Shown piece after piece: positions 29,060 through 36,639 of a DNA stretch of 38,738 nt. Below the pieces are notes generated by a model. It was not told the origin of the DNA. It saw only the letters and a list, made by a program, of their open reading frames with translations, and searched no databases. The stretch comes from a virus, in the IMG/VR virus record IMGVR_UViG_3300035698_017387, positions 1 through 38,738 of that record. One strand, given 5' to 3'. Numbering within the stretch: position 1 is the first letter of the stretch; every line of letters begins with the position of its first letter. A program made the translations under genes and the position numbers.

Positions 29060-29418
29060 CAGACCCCCGGCACATAGCCCGCGTGAAGATCGACAAAGTC
29101 ATCGTTGATCGTTGCTACGATCTGGGCGTCGGTTGCCGAGATCGTGCCATCATTGGCCAAGAGGCCGGCCTCATTGGCCTTTGTCGCCAGGGCCGGTAAC
29201 ATCGCCCGAGCCTTGGCCGCGACCTGACCCGCGCCGCCCAGGACAGAAACCGCCCAATTCTGCCGGGCGACCCACAAGTCCACACCCTCAGCCGGCACCG
29301 TCTCGCCGCGTAGATCGATCGCCTTGGCCACAATAGCCGCCTCGACCCGTGACAAGAAACCCGAGTAAGCATCAGCATTATCAAAAAATGTTTTGACCGT
29401 TTCCAAAGACTCAGCCAT
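29059..29418 (-). CDS. Hypothetical late protein
   Basis: A 119-residue helical protein with GGAGGG before its ATG, the late-gene cassette. It includes FLSRVEAAIVAKAIDLRGET and NDGTISATDAQIVATINDDF. No known family. Its place between the 177-residue protein and the lectin-like protein suggests a minor virion component. Confidence 0.6.
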   Translation of the reverse strand: MAESLETVKTFFDNADAYSGFLSRVEAAIVAKAIDLRGETVPAEGVDLWVARQNWAVSVLGGAGQVAAKARAMLPALATKANEAGLLANDGTISATDAQIVATINDDFVDLHAGYVPGV

Positions 29419-29435
29419 GTTAAACCCTCCTCAGG

Positions 29436-29969
29436 TTAAGAATCCCGCCTGTACCAGGCGTTTAAGTGTAGTTTTTCGTCATCGCCGGCCGCGCTGTTTA
29501 GACTGGTTGCGTCTGTATGATACCAAACAACCCACACCCCGGCCAAGGCGTGAAACGGGATCGCGATAGACTTAAAGACCAACCCGCCGTTGGCATCGCT
29601 GATCCAGTCCGCCGCCGCGATATCAACCATCCCGATCACCGTACCCCACTCGGCCGCGTTTAAAGCTGTATCCCCGACCGCGACCGCTGGATCCGCATCC
29701 AAAAAGATCAGCGTTCCGGACGGCGTCTGAATCGCGCCAGATCCTGACTCAGAACTTCTTAAAATCAAACTCAAAAACTCGCCCGAATAAGTCCCGCCGA
29801 AGGCCAACGGGCCCGAGGCCGAAAAGTCATATTGATCGACCTGGTCATCCAGGCCCACCACCTGAGATATACCGATCTCAGAGATCGGCGTCATTGGCGC
29901 GACCTTTTTCGCATACTCGCCCGATCCGAGCTCGCGATAACCCTGATCGCCTAGCTGTTTATCTGACAT
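29436..29969 (-). CDS. Hypothetical late protein, possible virion component
   Basis: A 177-residue protein; the ATG at 29969 is set by GGGAGGG seven bases upstream, although the frame is open further. It has a beta-rich body with GPLAFGGTYSGEFLSLILRS, then IPFHALAGVWVVWYHTDATS, and ends LNAWYRRDS. It may be a head or tail decoration protein. It starts three bases after the stop of the CHAT-like gene. Confidence 0.6.
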   Translation of the reverse strand: MSDKQLGDQGYRELGSGEYAKKVAPMTPISEIGISQVVGLDDQVDQYDFSASGPLAFGGTYSGEFLSLILRSSESGSGAIQTPSGTLIFLDADPAVAVGDTALNAAEWGTVIGMVDIAAADWISDANGGLVFKSIAIPFHALAGVWVVWYHTDATSLNSAAGDDEKLHLNAWYRRDS

Positions 29970-29971
29970 AG

Positions 29972-30547
29972 TCAAACCCTCCCGAACTGTTGAAACTGGA
30001 GCGCATCCCGAGCCGCGGCCCGAGCTTTTGCGCCATAACTGGCCACCGTCGCGATCCGCGTCCGGGCCCTGGCCAGGGCCAACGATCGCCCCACGTCCAG
30101 GCCCAGGGCGAGGCCTCGCCTCAGCCATTGGCCGAGCAGACCGGCGCCCATCACCGAGGCCGCGCCGGCCAGGTTGGGCCCGCCGCCGGCCACCACCGCG
30201 CCGGCGCCGGCGTCCAAAAGGGCCTCGAGCATTGGCGCATAGATCGGCCCCTCGGGCCCTGGGACCTCAGCCAGGCCGGCCAGGAAACACGACGGCGAAA
30301 ACACCACCGCGCCGCCCAAGTCCGCCGCCCGGACATGGACCTCAGTCAGGGCCTCGCGGCCGTCGTCGCCATACCAGGCCCGGCCAGCAGGTCGACCGTG
30401 TAGGTCAAACCATAACAGATCCTGGCCCTCGAGCCAGGCCGGCATAAAGGCCGCCGAGCTTGCCGGCGGACAGGTCACCGGCTCGACGCCGGCCGCCTTG
30501 GCCGTAGCCTCGCGAAACGACCACGCGCAATAGGCGAAAACTCGCAC
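29972..30547 (-). CDS. CHAT/caspase-like peptidase candidate in the late operon
   Basis: A 191-residue protein, started at the GTG that overlaps the previous stop (TAGTG); a TTG start eight codons earlier is possible. The sequence follows the order of clan CD peptidases of the CHAT type: a strand and His-Gly (LLWFDLHG, His50), a strand ending in Ser-x-Ser-Cys (AVVFSPSCFLAG, Cys87), then MLEALLDAGAGAVVAGGG and a closing helix GRSLALARAR. CHAT peptidases such as separase-like and Craspase-type proteins use this His-Cys dyad. No sensor or partner domain is fused to it. It could process virion or host proteins; function is inferred. Activity and fold are untested. Confidence 0.55.
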   Translation of the reverse strand: MRVFAYCAWSFREATAKAAGVEPVTCPPASSAAFMPAWLEGQDLLWFDLHGRPAGRAWYGDDGREALTEVHVRAADLGGAVVFSPSCFLAGLAEVPGPEGPIYAPMLEALLDAGAGAVVAGGGPNLAGAASVMGAGLLGQWLRRGLALGLDVGRSLALARARTRIATVASYGAKARAAARDALQFQQFGRV

Positions 30548-31425
30548 TAGGGCGCGCCTATAACCAACCAATGGACGACGACGTCGGTCTCAGTCGCGGC
30601 CGTGACAAAGTCATCTTGCCAGGCCTTGACCGTGCAAGCATTGGCCGCGACGGCCGTCGAAACGTGAGCCGCGTCGCCGGCGCCGGCCTCGGGATCCTCG
30701 CCCAATGTCGCCAGGCAAAAGGTAACCGTCGTTAGACCATGCGCCGCGACGGCCGTACCCGTGATCAAGTCCGAACCATAGACCGCTTGCTGTCCAGAAC
30801 TCGCGAAACCGACAGGGTATAGATCACTGGCCCCATACTGGAGCGTTCCCGTTATATCGACATTGCCATTGACCGCCAGGCCCGATCCGCTGGTATCATC
30901 GATCGTATCGGCCGCGATCGTCGAGCCGGCCAAGGCCGTGAAAGTGTTAGCCGTCATCTGAAAGTCATCGGCGCCGGCGATCTCGATATCGATCTGATCG
31001 TCCGTGTCAGCGGTTATACTTGTGTCGTCGTCGGCGTCCAGATCGATCTTATTGGCCTCGACAGACAAGATCGCCGCTGTAAAAACATACTCATTGGCGC
31101 CGCCGATCTCGAGATCGACCTGATCGTCCGTATCGGCTTGGATCGACGTATCGCCGTCGGCGTCCAGGTCCAAGAGGCCGCCGTCAAGATCGACGCCTGA
31201 GCTCAAATCCGTAGTCGCGCCGCTTTGCAAATCAAAGGTCGCGCCGCTTTGGATCTCGAGCTCGCCGCCCGTACCGACGATCATCTTTGTTCCGCCCGGC
31301 TCGATATAGACCGGCACCGAGGCCGAGCGTTCGACGGGATCCTCGCCGCCGCAGGCCGCCAGGGCCAGGGCCGCCAGAACCAAAACCAGAACCAACACCA
31401 AACCAAAACCTTTGTTAAGCCTCAC
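30547..31425 (-). CDS. Lipoprotein with duplicated acidic beta repeats
   Basis: A 292-residue protein with GTG start and GAGGGGG upstream. A signal sequence (LVLVLVLVLAALALAAC) ends in a lipobox with Cys25. The mature part has QSGATFDLQSGATTDL beta repeats and two copies of a 40-odd residue unit, DLDADGDTSIQADTDDQVDL ... and DLDADDDTSITADTDDQIDI ..., the acidic turns perhaps binding calcium. It ends in a more globular C-terminal domain. A lipid-anchored protein in a capsid operon is unusual; it could be displayed on infected cells, and its neighbour is the CHAT-like gene. Confidence 0.65.
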   Translation of the reverse strand: MRLNKGFGLVLVLVLVLAALALAACGGEDPVERSASVPVYIEPGGTKMIVGTGGELEIQSGATFDLQSGATTDLSSGVDLDGGLLDLDADGDTSIQADTDDQVDLEIGGANEYVFTAAILSVEANKIDLDADDDTSITADTDDQIDIEIAGADDFQMTANTFTALAGSTIAADTIDDTSGSGLAVNGNVDITGTLQYGASDLYPVGFASSGQQAVYGSDLITGTAVAAHGLTTVTFCLATLGEDPEAGAGDAAHVSTAVAANACTVKAWQDDFVTAATETDVVVHWLVIGAP

Positions 31426-31474
31426 AAGTCACCCCCTCGCCCTGGGCCAGGCCCTGGGCCTTGTCCTTAAATTG

Positions 31475-31527
31475 TAGCCAGGGTTAAGATCTCCATCTGT
31501 GATCTACACCTAGACTATACAGAGCCG
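31475..31527 (-). repeat. 53-bp duplicated intergenic element, copy B
   Basis: This copy of the element at 15771-15823 lies between the Ala/Lys-rich protein gene and the lipoprotein gene, 24 bases after one stop and about 50 bases before the next start. It keeps AGATC...GATCT arms although one inner pair is mismatched. It marks the upstream border of the lipoprotein/CHAT cassette. Confidence 0.7.
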
Positions 31528-31550
31528 AAATTATAACCAAGGCCTTTGAT

Positions 31551-31871
31551 CTATTTCTTGGCCTTGGCCCTCGATCGACGGGCCGGTTTGGCCGTCGCCG
31601 TTTCGGGCGCCTCGGGCGCCTCGGCTGTTTCGGCCTCGACCTCAGCCTCGATCTCAGCCTTGGCCTTTGCTCTTGCCTTGGCCTCAGCCTTTGCCTTGGC
31701 CCTGGCCTTTGCCTTGGCCGCGACCTCGGGATCAATATACTTGGCAGCAAAGCCGCCGGCGAGCCAGTCCGCGGCCGTCTTGGCCTCGACCTCGACCACC
31801 TGACCGGGCCGGAAAACGCCAAAGGGCCCGGCGGCCTTTGTAATCATCTTTACCTTGATCTTGTTTGCCAC
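31551..31871 (-). CDS. Small head-associated protein with Ala/Lys/Glu-rich tail
   Basis: A 106-residue protein; the GTG start at 31871 has GGAGG eight bases before it. Residues 1-50 form a small domain (IKVKMITKAAGPFGVFRPGQ, ADWLAGGFAAKYIDP) of a type common in phage head modules. The rest is an Ala/Lys/Arg/Glu tail with repeated AKAKAEA and AEVEAE, likely a helix or flexible nucleic-acid-binding tail. The low-complexity tail also explains the long antisense frames here. Confidence 0.65.
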   Translation of the reverse strand: MANKIKVKMITKAAGPFGVFRPGQVVEVEAKTAADWLAGGFAAKYIDPEVAAKAKARAKAKAEAKARAKAKAEIEAEVEAETAEAPEAPETATAKPARRSRAKAKK

Positions 31872-31890
31872 GTTTCAAGCCTCCAGAACT

Positions 31891-31917
31891 GGCGAGGGCC
31901 TCGAGGAGACCCTCGCC
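31891..31917. repeat. Intergenic hairpin after a head gene
   Basis: GGCGAGGG (31891-31898) and CCCTCGCC (31910-31917) form a perfect 8-bp stem with an 11-base loop between two late genes. On the minus strand there is no T-run after it, so it may slow or stabilise transcripts rather than terminate them. On the plus strand CTTT follows. Confidence 0.5.
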
Positions 31918-31971
31918 CTTTACTAAAGCCCAAGGGCCGCCGGCGTCGACGCCTGGCCCATTGGCGCCTGT

Positions 31972-32412
31972 TTAGGCCGTACCCTCAGCCGGCCCGACGT
32001 GAGTCTCGAGCGTGACCCCGGTCGCCTGGGAAACTGGCGCCTTGGCCGGCCCGTACTGGTGATATACCGCCGAGGAGATCACGGCGTTTTGAGTCGCCCG
32101 ATCGACATACAGGCGAACATATCGCTTTGTCGGGCGATAAAGGTCTATAATAAAGACCTCCTCGTCGTCGTCGTCGGCGATCGTCTGCCCGGTCCCGAGC
32201 AGATCGGCCGCGTCCGAGAGATCCGACTCGTCGCCTTGCTGAGCCTTGATCGAGGTAACGGCCGAGCCCGTGATCGCACCCATGACCACTTCCATCGCGA
32301 CCCCGTCGAACCCTTGCATATCCAGGGCGACACCCTCGATATCAGTCGAGCCCGCGGCGCCGTTGGTCACCGTGACCGCAATCGTTGCCTTTACGTTTTT
32401 CCCGAAATTCAT
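31972..32412 (-). CDS. Head decoration-like protein
   Basis: A 146-residue beta-rich protein directly after the major capsid gene. I use the ATG at 32412, seven bases after GGGAGGG, instead of an in-frame TTG two codons earlier. It has VKATIAVTVTNGAAGSTDIE, an acidic segment (TIADDDDEEVFIIDLY) and RYVRLYVDRATQ. Position and size fit a capsid-stabilising decoration or head fiber base protein; the family is not certain. Confidence 0.6.
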   Translation of the reverse strand: MNFGKNVKATIAVTVTNGAAGSTDIEGVALDMQGFDGVAMEVVMGAITGSAVTSIKAQQGDESDLSDAADLLGTGQTIADDDDEEVFIIDLYRPTKRYVRLYVDRATQNAVISSAVYHQYGPAKAPVSQATGVTLETHVGPAEGTA

Positions 32413-32433
32413 TGTCAAACCCTCCCTTGAACC

Positions 32434-32447
32434 TTTACGCGCGTAAA
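32434..32447. promoter_or_regulatory. Second copy of the 14-bp palindrome
   Basis: TTTACGCGCGTAAA, identical to the core of the site beside the ParB-like gene (15700-15713), here in the gap between the major capsid and decoration genes. A protein bound here could affect late transcription or act in DNA organisation. Confidence 0.55.
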
Positions 32448-32503
32448 CTTGCGGTTATGGCCAACCCCAGGCCAGAGCCCAGGGCCGGCCTATTGATTGC
32501 CAA

Positions 32504-33721
32504 TTATCCGAGTTTGACCCGAGCAAAAGCCTCCTCGAGCACCGGCATACCGTCCGACTCCAGGCGACCATAAAATCCGATCTGGTTGGTTGCCGCGTGT
32601 AGCTCGATCACCCGTTGGATATCCATATCGAGCGAATCGGCGATCCAGTATTGAGAAAAGTCGCCGAGGATCCCGACATACAGGCCCGTAGTAAACGTGT
32701 TAGGCATATACTCGGACATAAAGACCGGCAAACCCATCAGCCGATCCGGCTCGCCGACTCGAGTCGACTCCCGCCAAATGAACTGACCCTCGCCGTCAAC
32801 CAGCCCGGCGATCTGTTTCTGGCCGTCCTTATGGAAAAGCCATTTCGCCCGCGGCCAGTATTGGCCCTTGAGCGTATACTTGGCCTCATTCAGGCCGGCG
32901 AACTTGATCGAGGTTGCATCGTTGCCGGTCGAAACGTCGCGGCCGGTTGAGATCCCCAGGTCCGAGGCGACCATCGCGCCCAACGGTTGGTTGGCGCCGG
33001 TCCCGTTAAGGTGAGCGTTTTCGTGAGTTACGGCGAACTTGTAACCCAGGCGATCGCGGACAAGGCCCTCGCTATCCGGCGCCTTGCGAAGCAAAGTCCG
33101 AGAAACCAGGATCGGCTTGGCCAAAGGCGACGGTTTGAGCTCGCGGCGGCCAAACGACATAGTCGAGTCGGCCGTCCCGGTCAGGATCTCAGACGTCCAA
33201 GTCGGATCAGACGGATCCGCCTCGAGCGAAGGCGCGCCGAGGCTGTCCGCGTTCGGGACCTGGAAAGTCGTCGCCCACTGGCGGATCCAGGTCAGATTGT
33301 CAACGGCCTTGATCAGGTCCTGGACAAACTGCATGGGCGTTACCAGGTAACCGCCCGAGACGTCGGCGTCTGCCTGGAGAGCTCGAAACTCGGGCCCGCC
33401 TACCAAATGACCGGACCTCAGCCAGCCGGCAAAGGCCTGGCGGTATTCTTCTGTTTCACGGACCGAAACCTCGCGATTGTCGCCCGCCGGCCCCTCGGGC
33501 CTGGTTGGCGCCGGCGTATTGGCGAAATTCGCCTCAGCCTCGATCAGTCGCTGATCGGCCTCGATCGACATAGACAGATCGCCGACCTGTTCCATGATCT
33601 TGTCGTACTGGGTTTGATCCTCCTGGCCAAGGGCCCGATCCTCGCCCTGGGCCGCGTCAAGCATCTTGCGGGCCTCATCTACCAAGCCCGCGCGCTTGTC
33701 CATCCATACTCGCTGAGTCAT
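32504..33721 (-). CDS. Major capsid protein, HK97 type
   Basis: A 405-residue HK97-fold capsid protein. The first ~110 residues are charged and helical (RAGLVDEARKMLDAAQGEDR), the delta scaffold removed by the protease. The mature part starts near the SGGYLVTP segment (about residue 124) and has typical features (TTFQVPNADSLGAPSLEADP, ENAHLNGTGANQPLGAM, GLPVFMSEYMP). GGGAGGG precedes the ATG. It assembles the icosahedral shell. Confidence 0.95.
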   Translation of the reverse strand: MTQRVWMDKRAGLVDEARKMLDAAQGEDRALGQEDQTQYDKIMEQVGDLSMSIEADQRLIEAEANFANTPAPTRPEGPAGDNREVSVRETEEYRQAFAGWLRSGHLVGGPEFRALQADADVSGGYLVTPMQFVQDLIKAVDNLTWIRQWATTFQVPNADSLGAPSLEADPSDPTWTSEILTGTADSTMSFGRRELKPSPLAKPILVSRTLLRKAPDSEGLVRDRLGYKFAVTHENAHLNGTGANQPLGAMVASDLGISTGRDVSTGNDATSIKFAGLNEAKYTLKGQYWPRAKWLFHKDGQKQIAGLVDGEGQFIWRESTRVGEPDRLMGLPVFMSEYMPNTFTTGLYVGILGDFSQYWIADSLDMDIQRVIELHAATNQIGFYGRLESDGMPVLEEAFARVKLG

Positions 33722-33736
33722 GTTAAAACCCTCCCT

Positions 33737-34396
33737 TTAATTCTGATATGTCTGATTTTCGATTGCCGCGAGCTCGAGCCGGCGCCTCAGGATATCCAGG
33801 GCCGCCCGGTCCTGGGCCTGGGCCTCAGCCAACCCCTGGGCCGCCTGGCCCTCGGGATCGTTGTTATCGCTCGCAAACTCGGCCGCCCGGTCCCGGACCT
33901 GGGCGATAGTTTGTAGGTAAGCCGGCCACGTCACCGGCGAAACGTCAAAGAGCTTGACCTCGAGGAGAGTCCGCTCGACCTGGCCATCGGCCAGGGCCTC
34001 CCAATTGTCGCGAACCGTCTCAAAGCCGAAAGAGCTTTGATTTATGTCTCCTCGCTGAATCGAGATCATAAGATCGCGCGCCCAGGTCGCGGCCGGCGGC
34101 TCGATCTCATATCCGAGGCCGGTCTCATCTTCCCAAAGGCGCAAAGTCCCGGACGCCGTCCGGCCCAGGACCTGATCTCGATTATGATTGAATAGGGCCC
34201 GAATATCGGCGATCTCGATCGTCGCCGCAAAGGCGCCGGCCGCGATCTTTTCCCTAAAGCCGCCCAGGTCCTGGGATAGCTGATTGAAAACCGCGGCATA
34301 CCCCCGGATCTTTTTTGTCCCGTCGTCGGCCTCCAGGATCCGCAACTCCAAACCCTTGACGGCCTCCAGGCCTCGCCGTTCGATCTGTTCTTTCAT
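33737..34396 (-). CDS. HK97-family prohead protease
   Basis: A 219-residue serine protease of the HK97 prohead family. It has the entry segment RGYAAVFNQL, the His region ALFNHNRDQVLGRT (His71) and the Ser region GDINQSSFGFET (Ser121 or Ser122). The C-terminal helical tail (ALDILRRRLELAAIENQTYQ) is common to the family. It trims the capsid scaffold during maturation. GGGGGG lies before the ATG. Confidence 0.93.
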   Translation of the reverse strand: MKEQIERRGLEAVKGLELRILEADDGTKKIRGYAAVFNQLSQDLGGFREKIAAGAFAATIEIADIRALFNHNRDQVLGRTASGTLRLWEDETGLGYEIEPPAATWARDLMISIQRGDINQSSFGFETVRDNWEALADGQVERTLLEVKLFDVSPVTWPAYLQTIAQVRDRAAEFASDNNDPEGQAAQGLAEAQAQDRAALDILRRRLELAAIENQTYQN

Positions 34397-34426
34397 AATA
34401 TCCCCCCTGGGCCCTATCCTGGGCCC

Positions 34427-36475
34427 CTATCCGGCCGCGACCATACAATCGCACCCTTTATGAGCCGGCGCGTGTCTGATCGGTTTGGCCGTCGTCAAAG
34501 GTCGCTCGGCGCCGTCCGGCTCAAACTCGGCGCCGGCCTCGATAAAGGCCTCATGTATGCCCACGACCTGGCCATTAAGGGCCGAGCAATAAGGGCACGA
34601 TTTACCAAAGGCGACCCACCGAAAGACCACGATCCCGGCGCCAATATAGACCGTCCGAGCCAGGGCGTTATTAAACCGGACGCCCTCCTCGAGGGCCTCC
34701 TCGCGAGGCCGGCCATCGCGCCAATGATCGAGCTCAGCCAAGACCGGATCGGTCCAATCCTCGCCGGCGTCCAGGGCCTGGCGGAGCAGGTCGCGGATCC
34801 GCTCCTCAGACCGGATCGCGTGTCGGCTTGCGTAAGCCTCGAGATATCTTTGGACAAACCGCTCGAGCTCGGGCGTGAGCTCCTCGATCGCCTCGCCGAG
34901 CTCCTGGCCAACCACCTTGGCCACATTGGCGCCATAAGAAAAGGCCACCGGGGCCACCTGGGCCGCCGTAAAATTCCTATGTTCGGTATAGAACTCCTCG
35001 AGCCACAGAACAAACATACCCGGATCCGCGGCCCTGGTTTTGGCCGCCTTTTTAACCGCGGCCGAGACGTCGTTAACCTCGCGGCGCACTACCCGGCCGA
35101 TCGCGTCGTCGTAAAGCCCGAGCGAGGCCCTCATCAAACGGTGCCGCTCGGTTGCTGAGCGTTGGGCCCTGACCTCGGCCGGCGCCATAATCCGGGCCAG
35201 GCCCTCGATCGTACCCTCAGCCAGGGCCCGATCATCGCCGGCGCCTGAGCCAGGGCCCAGGGCCAGGCCGGCCGATCCGGCCGGTATCATGTTTAACGGG
35301 ACCAAATACTCATCACCGCCGTCAATCGGATCCAGATTCTCGCGGGCCCGGATATCATTGGCCGACAACCAACCCCATTGGCGCCCGATCGAATAGGCCG
35401 AATACCGGCTCGCCGTGTCACCCCGGAGCAAAGACTCGACCAGAAACTCGGCATAATACCGGGCCCGCTCGCTCGGCAATAATAGCCGCAAGGCGATCGC
35501 CTGTTCTGCCCGCCTCAGCCAGGACCCCAAAGAATAGGTCACAAAGTCGATCCCCTGGTGTTCTATATTGGAAAAGGTCGCCCGCTCGAGGTCCTGGATC
35601 ATATGAGGCGGGATCCGGAAAAGGCGCGCGATCTCGTTTGTCTGGTATTGGCGCGTTTCCAAGAACTGGGCCTCGTTTGGCGGGATCCCGATCGTCTCGA
35701 CGCTAAGGCCCTCCTCGAGGATCCCGACCCTATGAGACCGATCAAGTCCCATATGTCGATCTTCCCAAGACTCTCTAAGTCGCTTGTGTGCATCCTCGGA
35801 CAGGTTGCCTGGGTGTTTGAGCAAAAAGCCAGGCCGGGCGCCGTCGCCGAAAAACCGGGCGCCGAACTCCTCGGCCGCCATAGTCAAGCCGATCGCTTGC
35901 CTGGCGAGCGTGATCGGCGAATAACCGACCAGACCGTCAAAGCCGAGGCCGTGCAAATGAAAGACGCGATCCGCGCCCCATACTCGAAACGTCCGGCCCT
36001 GGGCGTCAGGTTTGGCGAGTTTGTACTCGTAAACCAGCCGGCCGCCCTTGCGTGAGACTTGCATCCGATCCGGGCGCAATGGCCAAAGGCCCAAGACCTC
36101 GCCGCGGTTGTTATACTCGATCTCGGCGTATCCGTTGCCCCAGGTCGCGACGTGACCGATCAGCGTTTCCCAAAAAGTAAAGGCCGTTTGTTCGCTGTTC
36201 GGCGTATCGTGTAGCAAGGTATAGAGTCGATGATTGACGGCCCGTTTTCGGCCCTTGCCGGCCCGCTCATATAGATGACAAGGCAAAAAGGCCACACCCT
36301 CAGCCAGGACCCGGACGCAAGCATAAACGGCGACGACCTGGAGCGATCCTTGAGTCGAAACGGCCGCCCCGCTCGCCGTACTGGCGCCAGTCAGTTTGTC
36401 GACCCACCCCGGCGGAGTTTGCGAGATCTTATACTCTTGATCCCGAAGTCCTAAAATGCCAGATAAGAGACCCAT
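34427..36475 (-). CDS. Portal protein fused to a MuF/SPP1 gp7-like domain
   Basis: A 682-residue protein; I use the ATG at 36475, overlapping the upstream stop (TAATG). Residues to about 420 are an HK97-type portal (ERAGKGRKRAVNHRLYTLLH, GYSPITLARQAIGLTMAAEE, FRIPPHMIQDLERATFSNIE). The C-terminal part, after a linker and helical region, ends with the MuF signature: FRWVAFGKSCPYCSALNGQV and, near the end, HKGCDCMV. Portal and MuF-type head morphogenesis proteins are usually separate adjacent genes; here they are one. It forms the DNA entry vertex. Confidence 0.85.
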   Translation of the reverse strand: MGLLSGILGLRDQEYKISQTPPGWVDKLTGASTASGAAVSTQGSLQVVAVYACVRVLAEGVAFLPCHLYERAGKGRKRAVNHRLYTLLHDTPNSEQTAFTFWETLIGHVATWGNGYAEIEYNNRGEVLGLWPLRPDRMQVSRKGGRLVYEYKLAKPDAQGRTFRVWGADRVFHLHGLGFDGLVGYSPITLARQAIGLTMAAEEFGARFFGDGARPGFLLKHPGNLSEDAHKRLRESWEDRHMGLDRSHRVGILEEGLSVETIGIPPNEAQFLETRQYQTNEIARLFRIPPHMIQDLERATFSNIEHQGIDFVTYSLGSWLRRAEQAIALRLLLPSERARYYAEFLVESLLRGDTASRYSAYSIGRQWGWLSANDIRARENLDPIDGGDEYLVPLNMIPAGSAGLALGPGSGAGDDRALAEGTIEGLARIMAPAEVRAQRSATERHRLMRASLGLYDDAIGRVVRREVNDVSAAVKKAAKTRAADPGMFVLWLEEFYTEHRNFTAAQVAPVAFSYGANVAKVVGQELGEAIEELTPELERFVQRYLEAYASRHAIRSEERIRDLLRQALDAGEDWTDPVLAELDHWRDGRPREEALEEGVRFNNALARTVYIGAGIVVFRWVAFGKSCPYCSALNGQVVGIHEAFIEAGAEFEPDGAERPLTTAKPIRHAPAHKGCDCMVAAG

Positions 36476-36639
36476 TATTTTTGTTTGCCCTCCACCGCTC
36501 GATTGATCAGACCGGCCAGGGCCAGGATCAACAGAAGGGCGCCTATAACAATCAAGGCCAACGGCGGCCAAAACCACCACAAACCGGCCGCCAGCAAGAC
36601 CAGGCCCAAGATCGCGATCACGTCCAGCCGCTCGATCAT
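36475..36639 (-). CDS. Small two-TM protein between terL and portal
   Basis: A 54-residue protein, start at 36639 overlapping the terL stop (ATGA) and stop overlapping the portal start (TAATG). It reads MIERLDVIAILGLVLLAAGL, then WWFWPP and a second hydrophobic stretch ending NRAVEGKQK: two membrane helices with a short turn. The overlaps on both sides argue it is translated. Function unknown; a late membrane role such as lysis timing is possible. Confidence 0.65.
   Translation of the reverse strand: MIERLDVIAILGLVLLAAGLWWFWPPLALIVIGALLLILALAGLINRAVEGKQK

Noticed and set aside
31546-31803. Plus-strand frame rich in Ala/Ser/Leu opposite the small head protein
   Set aside because: It is the antisense of a low-complexity Ala/Lys/Glu tail and has no start site of its own.
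32987-33916. A 309-codon plus-strand frame opposite the capsid and protease genes
   Set aside because: The minus strand encodes a clear HK97 capsid protein and protease here; the plus frame spans their gap and matches nothing.
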